A DNA stretch of 64,000 nucleotides from Scenedesmus sp. ARA3 (GCA_004335835.1 RWJK01001359.1:18237-82236); one strand, 5' to 3'. Shown: positions 1-12,372, counted from the stretch's first letter. Notes: generated from the letters alone by a model not told the origin. A program made the numbers and translations.

Positions 1-3000
1 CTGCCGGCACGTCGCCACCACCGCCCGCCCGCCAGACCACACGTACGCATCATGCGGGCTGCACTCCGGCGCAGTCGAAGACAGCGGGAAGATGAGCGGG
101 TGCTGCGCGTTGTCTGCCATGGTGCCCACCACGTGCTGATCAAACACGAAGGGCGGTGGGCCGCCCAGCTGGTCGCAGCCGATCAGCACGGTGGGCCGCA
201 GGGTTTGTACCGCGCTGAGCAGGTCGGCGCAGTCTGCTGGGCCGCTGTGGCAGTAGGGCAGCTTGTAGTCCTCCAGCGTGCTGCTGTCACCCCTGCATGA
301 TGAATGAAGTACATGTGCCACATTGTATGGCGAGGGTGGTTAAAGCGCAAGCAGGTGCGCAGCTTCAAGTGCACTTTGCCCTGTGGCACAAGATCAACAC
401 AGCTACCGTACGCGATGATCCGTACTTTGTGGCAAAAAAACGCCTGCATGCATTGCTGCGAGCATTCAGAAATATACCCCGGTGTGACGCACCTGCTGCG
501 TGTGACGAGTCCCTTGGAGTCCACCAGCCAGATGTTCTGGCGCGCCTCCAGCACCGTGGTGCCCGTCTGGTGCGCGACAGCAGCAGCCAGCAGCTCCGCC
601 ACACACGCGGCAGCAGCACCCTCGCCTGCAGGCAGCGGCGCGGCACGACAGCTTGCTTTGCAGCGTCTATGACAGAAGGATAAATTCAGCATCATCCCGC
701 TCATGAGCAACAGCATTATCAAGCAGTGTGCAACTTCCAGGTGGAGCACTCTGCAGCAAGTGGTACCACAATGCAACATGCTGATGCGGCTCTTTCAAAC
801 AGCGACTTGCATCGGCTGCGCCAGCCAGTCCACTGCACAAGGATTCATGCTGAGTCGGTGTGTTGGGTCGTTGCTGCTGCCTCAACTGCTGCCGCGGCCT
901 CACCTGACAGCAGCACTGTGTGGTCAGCCAGGCTGCCGCCAGTCTTGGGTAGGCTGCCCAGGATGGCTGCTAGCACCGCCGTGCCCAGCCCCTGCGTGCA
1001 ATGCAAGGCACAATGCAGCAGCAGCAGCAGCTTTCTGAGCACGGTGCCAGGCTCATGAACTGAGCTGACCAGCACAATGATGGAGTGTTTGCGTCTGCCT
1101 GCCAGCCAGCACATCCTGAAGCAGCACATTGTGAAGCACCCAACTGTAGACGCCACAGCACACACATTGCCACTCCAGCACACAGCACGCACAGCACGCA
1201 CAGCACACACAGACAGATGATCAGCCAGACATACATGCGCCATGCAGCAGTTCACCGCTCAGCCCCACCTGCAGCTTACCGCAGAAGCAGGGGAGTCACT
1301 GCACACACAACAAGCACACAACGTACATACAACATTGGCGTACGACACAATCAAAAGCCCCACCTGCAGCTCATCGCTGAAGCAGGGGAAGTCGGTGCGG
1401 TACATGTTGAGCAGCTTGGCGGCGTTGTCGTAGGCCATGTCGCAGAAGTGGATGAGCGTGGTGTTGCCGTAGCGCCGCCGCACAGCAGTCAGGAACTCGT
1501 CCAGCAGTTGGTAGTACGCGTCGCCACGCACACGCCTGCGCCGTCACATGAAGTTTGTTTGTGTGTGCTTGTTTGAGAGTGTTTGTGTGCTTGGCGTAGT
1601 GGGCGGGACAGCCAGCAGGAAACAGCTTGGTACACAGCAAATGGCAGCAGGAAGCTGCAATATGCGCCACTACCGCATGCGCAACATGCACCAAGTGCAG
1701 CCGGTCGCCACGTGCAGCAGCAGCACGCAGCAAGCAGCATAGTATCACAGCAACAACAGCCAAGCCCACAACTGACTTATGATCCACTCTGCGCACGCAC
1801 CTGTGTCGCACTCCCACGTACAGTGGGCTGCGCAGCAGGTCCTCGTTGTCTGTGCCCACGTCAAACACCACAGGCATGGTGGTGGCTGGCTCCACACCGC
1901 CACAGGCCGTGTGCAGCGCCAGCTTGCTGATGGGCACACCGATGGCCTGTGCCACGTCAGCACGGCGGTGTGCATCTTTAGTACAGTGCATGTGTACAGC
2001 AGCGTGCAAGGCCAATGCAGCACAGCACAGCACAGCAGAGCAGGCAGGCAGCCAGGCAGGTAATAAAGGCCAACAGCCAACTCACCTGCCGCCTTGTTAC
2101 TGCTACTGCAAGTGCTGCTGCCTGGCTGCTGCAGCCGCTGCCACCATCACGTTGCAGCTGCCAACTGCTGAGCTTGTCGATGGCATTGCTGCTGCCGCTG
2201 CTGCCGCTACTGCTGCTGCTGCCGCCGCCGCTGCTGCTGCGCACCTGCACCCCCAGGTCGCCGAGTGGCCCAACTCGCTCGCCGTCTGTGACTGTAATCA
2301 CCCGCACGTTGCGCTCCGGCCAGTTTTTGAGGATCCTGCAAAGCCACGCCAGCAGCACAGCCACCAGGTGAGAGCCACAGCAGTAGCTTTGAAGGAGAAC
2401 AAAGCAGCTGCCGGCATTGCTACAGCTGATGCAATCACCATGCTGATAGAACCCCATATACAACTCAGACCAAGACCGCTGCTGCAGCTAAAAACTGCGC
2501 AGTGAGACGTGAGAGGGGCCGCCAGCAACACAAGGGCCGCAGCTGCTTGCTTCATCTTAATACATGCTGCTGCAGCGCCAGATACACTGCTTCTTGGCGC
2601 CAGGTCTCGGCTGCATCCGCGGGGCCCTGCCGCACCTGAACACGCGGCCCCTGTCCTCCAGCGTCACGAACAGCCCGCGCGGCAGGCTCTTGAACATGAG
2701 GCCGTACTTCTGGCAGGCCTCGCGCACGGTGGGGATGGACACCATGGGCAGCAGCTCCTCAAAATGCTCCATGAGCACGCTGCGGGGCATCATGTGAAGT
2801 GCGGATAAATGTGTTGTATTGTAACGCAGAGAAGCAGATAAGACCATTGAAGTTGTTGATATTGTTGAGATGGGATTGTTGTTGAGGCAAAAGAGCAAGT
2901 GCGCATGTCAAAGATGCAAATGGTGGCAGCTGCAGTGAATTAAGCACTTTGGGTGGTAGATATGCACAGCAGAGCCAGGGGAGGCTGCGGCATTGACTGC

Positions 3001-3808
3001 TGCGGCTGATGACAGCATAGCACTGCTGCGCAGGATGTCCTGCGCTGTGGCAGCTGTGTTGCTACAGATGGCGACAGATGGCGGCAGGTGGCCGGGCTTT
3101 ACTAGAAATGGTATGTGATGCGCGTAATGCCTGTGCACCATGTTGGAGGCAGCAGTGCTGCTGCTGATGAACATGCCTGCCAGCTGTTGCGACCTGTGCA
3201 GTGACGCGCAGCCTGGCTGCTGCCACCTGCAGTTGCTCAAGCACTGCGTTGCAGCTGATCTACGCGCTAATGCGTGTACTGCAGCTGATCATCAGCGTTT
3301 CCTGCAAGTGCCAGCTGCCCTGATGCTAGCCTCACCGGTAGAACAGGCGCTCATTCCTGCCCTGCAGGCTGGACAGGTATGTGTACTTGTCCAAAGGGCT
3401 ATCCTTGCTGCGTATGTTCAGGATGGCCCGCTCCAGCTGCACCTCCTGAGAGAGGACTGCAGGAGGCAGCAGCCCACGTAGGTACAGCCGGTCCCTCTCG
3501 CTTTCACTGAAGGCCAAGCCCTTGTTGTACTTGGGGTGGCGCATCAGGTCCACTCCGCTGATGACCTGGCGAACCCAGGGCGTTGTAGGCCGGCCCATCT
3601 TGTCGTCGACATCGAAGTCGTTTCCAGTGGCGAGGCTGCGAGCGTGCTGCAGTTCTGCCGACGCTGCAAACTGACCTCCAAGCCCTTGCCACGTTGGCTG
3701 CTGAAGTCCTCGCAGCAGACCGCCCAGAGCAGGGGCTAGCGATCTGAAAATACCATGACCTATGCTGTTAGGGCCATAACATAGCGTGCTGCCCAGCACT
3801 TGGGACAT
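1..3808 (-). CDS. ME: Malic enzyme family protein, organelle-targeted, divergent active site (3' end off window)
   Basis: Malic enzymes oxidatively decarboxylate malate to pyruvate with NAD(P). Exons on the minus strand: 3808-3336, 2779-2636, 2335-2245, 1946-1801, 1535-1364, 991-904, 625-493 and 292 to beyond 1; all junction phases agree. The first exon has a presequence-like N-terminus and then the family block [16 protein letters not shown]. Later blocks are [53 protein letters not shown], a GEGAAA nucleotide loop and [11 protein letters not shown]. Start: the ATG at 3808; the frame is open upstream to 3841 without another ATG. The family's YTPTVG tyrosine is Ser here, the FED metal motif reads FCD, NDD reads SDE and the SNP motif reads SST, so activity is doubtful. 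It lies head-to-head with the gene at 4472. The C-terminus is outside the window. Family assignment is firm; function is not. Confidence 0.85.
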
Positions 3809-4471
3809 GGTGGCAGAGGACGCCCACTGCAGCAGTGACACAGGAGCAGGAACTTCACTGCCAGCGTTTAGGTATACGTGTCATTGGCAGCTAATTTGTT
3901 TTGCTGCAATCCCATAGCTTTGTTGCTCAGTACTGCTGCTGTTGCTCTGCTGCTGCCACGGCAGATGGGGGAATGGACTGGTGTGGCGACTTGTGTTCAA
4001 AAGGCTGTAAAATCAAAAAATCAAAACTGGCAACATTCGAAACATTGCTGTAACTTACAAGGAAAGGGGCTTTTGTAACATGTGTGAGTGACACTCCCTG
4101 AATTCAGCCCGCAACACGCCCATTTGCAGCGGACGCGGTGTTGGACAAGGTTGAAAGGTCTTGATTGCCTGTGTCCAGCTACGCTAGACCGCCTGCACGT
4201 CTACATCACACCATCAAACAGCGTCTTCAGCACACCTGTCCACCAGGCCACCCTCAGGGCCTGTCTGTTCCCACTGCCTCCTTGATCGCTGCTGGGCAGC
4301 TATATAAGAAATTACGAGCTGTTTTGGTTCTGAGGGTCATTGCTAACTGCAAGCCCCAGCAGGGCCAGCAGATGCGGCTACAGCCAGCGCCTGCTGGTTG
4401 CACTGCTCAGCAGCGCAACACTCTGTGCAGTTAGCAGCAGCTAGCACGAGATTGAACAGGCAGTAGGTACC
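3809..4471. promoter_or_regulatory. Divergent intergenic region between malic enzyme and 137-aa gene
   Basis: No coding exon is visible. The region separates two head-to-head start codons and so should hold both promoters. A good TATA-like element for the rightward gene lies at 4301-4308. Nothing equally clear was seen for the leftward gene. Confidence 0.5.
4301..4308 (+). promoter_or_regulatory. TATA-like box upstream of the 137-aa gene
   Basis: TATATAAG lies 164 bases before the ATG at 4472, which leaves room for a normal 5' leader. Called from sequence match and position only. Confidence 0.45.
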
Positions 4472-5658
4472 ATGGGGAAAGGCTTGGAGGTCAAGTTCTA
4501 CACGGGAGCAGATCCAGAGTATCAGGCGGGGCTGAAGGACCTGAAAAAGAAGCCACTCAGGTTGGGGCCGGCCGCACAGCAGAGCCTGTGATCATTTATG
4601 CCAGCTTGCGCGTACACCTGCAGACGCAACTGCGCTTCCAGCATGGCATTGATGTCCTGCAAGTGTCCTGCAAGCAGCCAGTGCATGGGCATGCATGTCG
4701 GAAGCACATGCAGCAGGTTTCCTGCAAGCCTAGCCTATGTACTCTGCCTGCTGCATGTGCGCTACGCTGCATCATGTGCTGCCAGGTGTGATGACCGCAT
4801 AGAGGACTTCTGCCGTGTGGTGCTGCACTCCAACCACCTCGAGAGTCTGGACAATCTGAAGACAGCATGGGGCACGCTGTGGGCATGTTTGAGGTCAGAA
4901 GAGGGGTGAGCACACGCTGCTGCACAACGCCTGTTCAGACTGCCAGCTGCAGCCTGGATGTGCTGGCATTAAAAGTGCCGATGAAGGAGTCAGCAGTTGA
5001 TCTAGAGCAGTGCCTATGCACAGGCAGCAGCACCTGGTGCTTGGAACGTAAAGCCACCCAAGTGTGGGCTGCTATGTCCATGGTTGTAGCGGGCAGCAGC
5101 GCTGCAACTGCAGCATGTGCTGCACCCGCGCTGAGCCACTGGTACCAGCAACATGGGTTACGCAGGTGTCTACCATCATATGCATATGCTGGTTCTGCAG
5201 CAAGCATAGTTTTCATCGGCGCTCACTGGCAACTGCTCCCGCATGAGTGTACCAGCAGCAGTCGCAATGTTGAGAACAGCATGCACGCAGCATCCTGTAT
5301 GGCATTGCTTGCTACATGGGCTTGAATGTCAGTGACAGGGTGTAGGGGACTGGATGGCACTGTGCTTCTGTGCTTGCGTCTGACATGCTGCCGCTGATGT
5401 TGCTGTTGCTGTTGCTGCCGCCCTCTCCTTGTTGGCTGCAGGCAGGAGCCAAATGACCCGTATGTAATGCTGCAAGACACAGACCCCCTCAGCAAATGGT
5501 TTAGGGGTGCCAATGGCGCGGCAGAAGATGAGCAGCAGCAGCAACAGCAGCAGCAGCGGCGGCGGTGGCAGCCGCCTGAGCAGCAGCAGCAGCAGCAGCA
5601 GGAGGGGCAGCAGGAGGCAGAAATGCAGCCAAAAGCATGGTGGCGCCGGCAAACATAG
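4472..5658 (+). CDS. 137-aa protein of unknown function with C-terminal polyglutamine
   Basis: Exons 4472-4560, 4786-4893 and 5442-5658 join in phase to a complete 137-residue frame. I do not recognise the family. The N-terminal half (MGKGLEVKFYTGADPEY, then RIEDFCRVVLHSNHLESLDNL) is charged, probably helical and free of low complexity, so it looks like a genuine folded region. Residues from about 93 on are rich in Gln with RRRW and PEQ interruptions, encoded by CAG runs at about 5530-5612. No signal peptide or membrane segment is evident. The start is the first ATG, preceded by a TATA-like box at 4301. It is head-to-head with the malic enzyme gene. The exon model is supported by phase agreement and ordinary splice sites; function is unknown. 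Confidence 0.65.
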
Positions 5659-6264
5659 GTAGCAAATAGTTAGCTGGTTGGAATTGTAGTGATTGTTGCA
5701 TAGAGTGGCAGCTGCAGGCTGCTTACACTTTGAGAGTAGTTGGTGGCAGGTGCCCCTGCATTGCTGCTTTGGACACTACTCGCACTTTGCAACGCGCCGC
5801 TGCATGTGCAGTCCAGCGGTTGGCTTGCGGCCTGAATGCGCCTGCACATCTTGTGTGTTGGACATGCTGCTGCTGCATATCAAGCAGGTCAGCAGGAGCT
5901 TGCAATTGGGCATGTCTGGAATGTGGCGCACTAGAGGCCACTGTACCATAGTTGCAGTGGGGTGTTGTCAACTTGTTGACAAGTAACCTTGTCATACGGC
6001 TGCTCTGGACCATTGGTGCTGAAGTGCGCAGACCGCTTTGCCTGTTATGGAATTTTCAGTTCAAGCAGTCCAGCTATCGTGTAGAAGGGCCTTCCGGCAC
6101 GCTGTACTGGGCAACCTGCAAGTTAGATTCTTCGTTGCGAGATGCAAGAGTATTCCTTTTACCTACTCACATTCTAGTCGAATCAGCAGCTGCGGCACGG
6201 CTGCCAGGAGGCTCGGGGAGCTAGCGGGATGATGGGGAAAAGGGCGGGCGCGGGACCATCGGCG
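5659..6264. other. Intergenic, no gene seen
   Basis: Between the 137-aa gene and the lipase signal-peptide exon. Short frames only, no recognisable domain. It presumably holds the 3' UTR of the first and the promoter of the second. An in-frame ATG at 6229 could extend the lipase by 12 residues. Confidence 0.4.
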
Positions 6265-7534
6265 ATGAAGAGCTCCGTGCTCCTTGCCGGTGAGACAGCT
6301 GTACAGACAATCATATGTATATACAATGGTTAGGTATGACTGGTTCATTCGGGCCGGGCCCGCCAACACAATGATGGGGCGAAGGCAGTACCAAGCAGAG
6401 TGAGAGCATCGTGCAGATGCCAACACCACATCACAGGCATGAAACAGGGGTTATAAAAGCTGATATATCTAATTCCTGCAGGTGTCATGGCTGTGCTATG
6501 GGCCAGGACAGCAGCAGCAGCCATCAACCAGAACAGCAGCACCGCCTACAACAGCACTGGGCCCACTCTGCTGCCAACAATCATGCCACTTATGCCGATG
6601 ATCATGCCCTTATGCCCAAAAGACAACGTGCTAAGCAGTTTCAACCCACTCGACTTCCCTGGGCGCTTCTGGCCCAGCATGTCAGTTGAGCAGCAGGCAC
6701 TGCACCCCATCAATCTGGTGTTCTTGAACTTAGCGGGCATCCCATCAACAGAGCGCACAGGGCAGATCGCCCCCTGCCTTGACACGTGGGGCATCAAGCG
6801 CAGCAACATCAAGCGCCTGAAGAAGGACTATAGGGTGGGCACCTTCCCAGCAATGTCAACAGAGGTGGTGCTGATGCGCACCAACAAGGACCTGTTTGTG
6901 GTGTTCAGGTGCGCCCACACCGCAGATGCAGGGATTCTGAGTTTGTGTGCGCAGAACAACAGTTGAAGGATCAGTCAAAGGCAGCCGAAGCAGCAGCAGC
7001 AGCAGCAGCAGCGCCAGCAACAATTGCCAAACATTGGGACGCACGGCAGCTGTGTATGTTAGCAGTGCTGCCAACTCCAGCAGCATAACAAAAGCCCAAG
7101 CATATTGTTGGCAAGGGTTGGATCGAGTGGTTTCAGCACAACAGCGACAGCAACAGCAGCAGCAACACATTGCGTTATCACACTGTCACGCTGTCACTCC
7201 TGCCGCTGGGTTGCTGTGCTCGTGCAGGGCAACTGATGATGACTGGGTGGCAGACTTCAACTGCATGTACACCGATGAGATGAACAAGGTGTTCAATGCG
7301 CCACGCGGTATCTTTGACAAGAAGATCCAGCTGCACAAGGGCTTCTGGGTGGCCTACAAGGCGATTGATGCACAGCTGACGGCTGAGATCTACAGACAAG
7401 TGCTGATGCTCAAGGTGAGGAGGCGAGCACTTCGGGAGCTGCAGCAGCAACAGCAGCGGTGATGCCAGCACTGCTGGCAAGTTGTTGGCAACAACCAACT
7501 CTGGTTAGCGGCAGCGCTGCCTACAAGCAGCAGC

Positions 7535-7590
<56 letters not shown>

Positions 7591-7640
7591 NNNNNNNNNN
7601 NNNNNNNNNNNNNNNNNNNNNNNNNNNNNNNNNNNNNNNN

Positions 7641-7702
<62 letters not shown>

Positions 7703-9144
7703 CACCTGCCAGTCACCCGGGCCTCCAATGCCATGAGGCTTCTCATTCAATTTGTAACCCGTACCATGCAAAGCAGCCAGCACACCACTCGGCCCTGCAC
7801 AGCAGGCAGTTGTCACAGGTCGCCAGATGACCAGCCGGTCACACACACTGTGCCTGCTTCAGATGCAATAATTTGCTTCACTTGCAGGCGGCCAACCCCT
7901 TTGGCAAGCCAGGCGTGTGGTTCATTGGCCACAGCTTGGGCGGAGCACTGGGCAGCATTGCAGCACTCAAGCTGAACAACGACCCTCTCTTCTTCGGCCG
8001 CATCGGCGGCGTTGTCACATACGGCTCTCCCCGCGTGGGCAACGAAGCCTGGCAGAGCTTCTACAATGACAGGCTGATGCAGCACACCCTGCGCTGGGCT
8101 AACTTCCGAGACATGTTTTCGGAGCTGCCAAACAAGAACCAGTATTGCATGAGCGTCACGCAGCCGCGGCTGTCATACAGCTACCGCCACGTGGGCCGCG
8201 CAGTGCAGCTCTGCCCGACGCCTGGCGGCCTTGAGCAGTTTGTGTTTCACCCGAAAGGAACGGAAGGAGTGTGCAACCCTGGGGAGTTCCCCAGCATAGC
8301 TACACACCTGATTGGACACTATTTTGACGGCTGGCGGCGCGCGTATGCTGCTCGCTTTGGCATCCCTGCAGGACTGCTGCTGTCTACCAGCACGCATGTT
8401 CGCTCCGTGATGTGCAACCAATGTGCAGTGGCGGTAAAGCCCTACCCGCTCCCCACAAACAAGGCAGCACGCAACGACGGCGTTGTCACATGCGTCAACG
8501 CCAAGAGCTGCCAAGACAAGCTGAAGTTTGCACTGGTCAGCTGGTCGGGCCTGGCAATGACGTCATTCTACCGCGAAGATGCCACATGTGACGCTGTCAC
8601 CTTCACCTGCCAGATCCCGATCCCAGGGTCACAGACTGTTATGAATGCAGTGTCAAGGTATGCAGCAAACCTTACGCTGGCGGATATTGCAGACCTGGCA
8701 GCAGCGCTGCTGCCTGAGCCGTATGCGAATGCAACAAGTTCCTTGAAGTCAGCGCTGCTGGCAGGGGCAACTACGAATGCCAATGCCAATCTCAGCAATG
8801 AGGGTGACAGCTTTAGTGCGGAGCTGCCAAGCATTCCTGCTTACGCCAGCATTGCAAGCACTGCGGTGCCGCTTGGCGCTGCAACGCCTGCGCCTGCGCC
8901 TGCTAAGGCTGATAAGGCCCTGCCAGGCAACAAGCTCAGCAAAGGATCCGGCAGCAACACTGCTGCCAATCACAGCAGCAGCAGCAGCAGCAGCAATAAA
9001 GACCAGGCCGTCAGTGCAGTGGCAGTAGGTGCAGCAGCAGATGCAGCTGCCCCTGCCAAGGCTGCTGGCCTCATGAGCCAACCGCTTGCTGCAGCTGCAG
9101 GCTTGCCAACATTGCAGGCAGCAGCAGGCGCCAGCAGCAACTAG
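6265..9144 (+). CDS. Secreted class-3 (alpha/beta hydrolase) lipase
   Basis: Lipase_3-family triacylglycerol/acyl hydrolase. Exons 6265-6289, 6482-6908, 7228-7414 and 7888-9144 give about 631 residues. The first exon plus the start of the second make a signal peptide (MKSSVLLAG, VMAVLW, then Ala-rich). The block VVFRATDDDWVADF corresponds to the strand and oxyanion loop, and KIQLHKGFWVAY precedes the elbow. The nucleophile motif GHSLGG has its Ser near residue 229. GSPRVGN, FRDMFSELP (candidate Asp) and a late THLIGHYF (candidate His) complete the triad region. The last 150 or so residues are an Ala/Ser/Asn low-complexity tail. Intron 3 contains a CAG run broken by an N gap. Starts at 6229 or 6487 are possible; the latter follows a TATAAAA at about 6452. 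Family firm; substrate unknown. Confidence 0.88.
7536..7698. repeat. Long CAG run with 50-N assembly gap (7591-7640)
   Basis: Uninterrupted CAG units flank a block of exactly 50 N inside lipase intron 3, after the donor at 7415. The gap is probably an arbitrary-length placeholder, so the true repeat length is unknown. Confidence 0.95.
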
Positions 9145-10183
9145 GCCAAGCTGTACGTAGTGAGTGGTTAGCTGTTGCTGCTAGCAGGGTCAAGGGATAC
9201 AGTAGTGAGATCGCTGGAGGGACTGGTGCAAGATGGTTTGAACTTGAACTTGAGCTGGGTGCATGCAGCGTTCCTGACTTCATTCCTTATGTGTAGTTGT
9301 AGCAGCGCTGCTGAGTTGACTGCTGTGATGGTGTTGTTGTGCACTGTGTGTGAATTTTGTATGATTTGTAGTTGCTCAGTGCAGAGTGTATCGTATCAGG
9401 TGTGCGGGGTGCTTGTGATATTCTACAAGCGTGCTGGTGGGGTGTATGTATGTATGTCACGCTGTGCTGTATCACTTTTCAGCTTTTGAACAAGTAGCTG
9501 AGTATTGCCATTGCACAGGGCTCTTGGCTACTAGCCTGTCAACCATTGCCTTTCAAGCTCAAGTTCAAGTGATGGAGCCCCAGTGTAGGCTTAATAAGTG
9601 ATTGCCAAGCATCCGTAAGGAAGCCTGGTGCTGCTGCCTGGTGCTGCAGGCACTGTTGTAGTACGGCTCCAGCACATCAGGGCAGTGAGCCAGCTCTTTT
9701 GGCAGCCTGGCAACTGCTTGCAAGCCACCAAGTCTGTTGCAGCAGGTGTACACATGTGCGTGTTGTTGTTGGTTGACCGCCAAGGCCTTCGCGTGCAGGA
9801 CCTTTTGCGGGGCAGTGGCTGCTCAAGCTTTCAAGATTTGAGAAGTTTATGCGCACCAAGCAAACAACGGTGTGATTGGGCTGAATTGGTGGATCAAGTG
9901 CTGAGGCATGTCTGCCAATGCACTGATGGCCGGCATGTTAGACCAGATTGCCCAGCCACGAGAGGCAATTTGGGCTGTTGAAGCCGTAATTTACTGCTTG
10001 GTTGAGTGCCTCATTCAAACCAGCCGCACGTCCCACAAGCAGCAGCAGTCAAATGTGGGTGTGGTTCAGGGTGCAGCAGGTCAACAGGGGCGCTTGCCCG
10101 CCATACAAGGACAGCACCGCACAGCAGCTAGCACACCTCTTTCCACACTTTTTGTAACGCATCTCCAGTCACAAACCGGCACA
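9145..10183. other. Intergenic, about 1 kb, no gene seen
   Basis: Holds the lipase 3' UTR and the NDPK promoter. Frames at 9628-9981 and 9908-10183 lack recognisable domains; the latter is simply the upstream extension of the NDPK first-exon frame. Confidence 0.4.
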
Positions 10184-11497
10184 ATGCAGCTCTCAGCACA
10201 GCGCTCTGCTTCTGCTGCCACCCAGAGGTCCAGCAGGACCTGTGTGGTACCCAAGTGCAGCATGCGTGTTACTCCATTCGTTGCACGCAACGGCCAGACT
10301 CAATTTAGCTCCGCTTGCAGCTCAGCCACTGCCGGACGCCAGCTGCAGGTGCGACGTCCGTGTGGCATAGATTCGCGAGAGCGCCCACCACATTCCCCTG
10401 CGTCGTTTAGGAATCGCCCTATGGCTGTAGAATTCCGTCATGGTGGTGAAATTGATTTGCTGTCTTGATTTAAGGCTGGCAGCCACAGTGTCGATGCTTT
10501 ACTGTCAGTAGTGGGCACTGGGTGCAGCAGTGGCAGTGGTGACCATGGGCAGTCACGTGCCTCACTGCAGCTGAACTCAATAAGTAGGTAGTTCACCACA
10601 ACATCCAGCATGATAAAGCTACTGTATGAAGTGCCGGCAGCTGCAAATGTGCTCTGACGTAGTGAGCTGCTGCTGGTGCTGTCACGCCACTGCTGCCATC
10701 ACGTCACCACTAACAATCTCACCACCTCTGCCTCCTCCTGCTCTCCCCACCACCCACCCTCACCTCACCCAACATCCCTCCAGGCCGCAGCCGCCCCCCG
10801 TGCCGCAGCCCGCCGCAGCGTGCGCGCGCTGGCGGTGCGCGCAGAGATCAGCTACGTGATGGTCAAGCCAGATGGCGTGCAGCGCGGCCTTGTGGGTGAC
10901 ATCATCAGCAGGTTTGAGCGCAAGGGTTTTAAGCTGGTGGGGCTTAAGCTGTACCAGAGCCCAAAGGATGTGGCTGAGGAGCACTACAAGGAGCTGTCCA
11001 GCAAGCCTTTCTACGGCAAGCTGGTGGAATACATCGTGTCTGGCCCCGTGGTTGCCATGGTGAGCGGCTGTTACATTGTTACATTTGTCGCTAGATATGT
11101 TGTTGTTGTTAGATATGTTGTGATGAAGTGTTGCCGTAATTTCACATGTGCCGTGCTACTGGTTGTCCGTTGCTTGCTTGGAGCTGGGCTGGCTGCCCTG
11201 CTCAGGCAAGCTGGAGGCAGGCAGGCGAGCGAGTGTGTGCCATGGGAGGCTGGATGGCTCTGGAGAGGAATGCCGTGTCAAGTCAAGGAGGTTTCGTGAG
11301 TGCTGCGTTGTTTGTAGTACACATGACTCTGTTCTGAGCGGGTGCCATGTGTAGACAGACGCTCACACTTCACTCTGCTGTGGCCGCAGGTGTGGGAGGG
11401 CGCTGGTGTTGTGGCGTCTGCGCGCAAGATCATTGGCGCCACCAACCCCCTGGCAGCAGAGCCAGGCACCATCAGGGGCGACTTCGCCATCGAGGTG

Positions 11498-11543
<46 letters not shown>

Positions 11544-12372
11544 GCAGCAGTTGACCTGTGCCATCAGCACAGCAGCCAGATGCCTGCACAGCTGCAGCAT
11601 GGACAAGAGGCAGGCGGTGGGCAACAACAGCGGCGCACACCAGCATTCTGGCGACGCTCATTCTGACAAACTTTGATGCACTGTTACACAGTCAGGGCAA
11701 GGCCGCCTCACTTGCGCAGCATTGCACGTATGGCGGCGCAGCGGGCTGCTGCTTCACTCTAAATGCTGCTGCCATCGCCCTGCATACTGTGCTGGAAGCT
11801 CATGCTGCGTGCTGCGTGCTGCGTGCTGTGCTTGCATGGCTGCAGGTCGGCAGGAACATTGTGCACGGCAGCGACAGCGTGGAGAACGGCGAGCGCGAGA
11901 CAGGTGAGGCGCTGCTGCTTGGTTTTGTGAAAGGTGACGCGTGTGCAGCGTGTGCTCATTGTCCTGGCAAGAGCGCAGCGTTGCGGCTTCAGTGCAGCGG
12001 TGCAATTGTGGGTAGTTGAAACAGGTGTTGGCCCCTACATCGCATGGCGGCAGCTCAGGCTTGTGAGCTTTGTGTGCAGCTGCATGCTGCATAACAAAGT
12101 CTACAAGTGCTGCATATGCTGCAGCCAGTGTTTGCTGCTGTGCAGCTCGGCAGGTTTGGCGTGCACGTCCAAAGCAGGCACTGTGCTGCATGGCGCAGAA
12201 TCATGAAAGCCTATGCCTGAGCTGCTTGCAGGACCGTTTAACCTGTCCCTTACAACAAATTTTGCCTGCCTGCCTGCCCGCCTGCCTGCATTTCTGCCAT
12301 GCTGCAGCACTGTGGTTCCCTGAGGGTGTGCAGAGCTGGGACCAGACCATGACCCCCTGGCTCAAGGAGTAG
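10184..12372 (+). CDS. NDK: Nucleoside diphosphate kinase with organellar transit peptide
   Basis: NDPK exchanges gamma-phosphate between NTPs and NDPs through a phosphohistidine. Exons 10184-10348, 10784-11059, 11390-11494, 11846-11903 and 12308-12372 join in phase to 222 residues. The catalytic domain begins at about residue 73 with [18 protein letters not shown]. It continues through [44 protein letters not shown], the active-site motif [11 protein letters not shown] and ALWFPEGV. The first 70 or so residues are rich in Ser, Arg and Ala and lack acidic residues, as in a chloroplast or mitochondrial transit peptide. The first exon is the least certain part: it was chosen because its donor phase fits and its composition is transit-like. 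A TGTAA poly(A)-type signal lies 66 bases after the stop. Confidence 0.9.
11498..11550. repeat. CAG run just after an NDPK donor
   Basis: Near-perfect CAG units with one CAA start three bases past the donor GT of NDPK intron 3. An example of donor-side CAG placement. Confidence 0.9.

Noticed and set aside
7873..7887. ATG at 7873 as start of a separate lipase gene
   Set aside because: The exon lacks the upstream half of the lipase fold, and a phase-correct acceptor at 7887 joins it to the earlier lipase exons.
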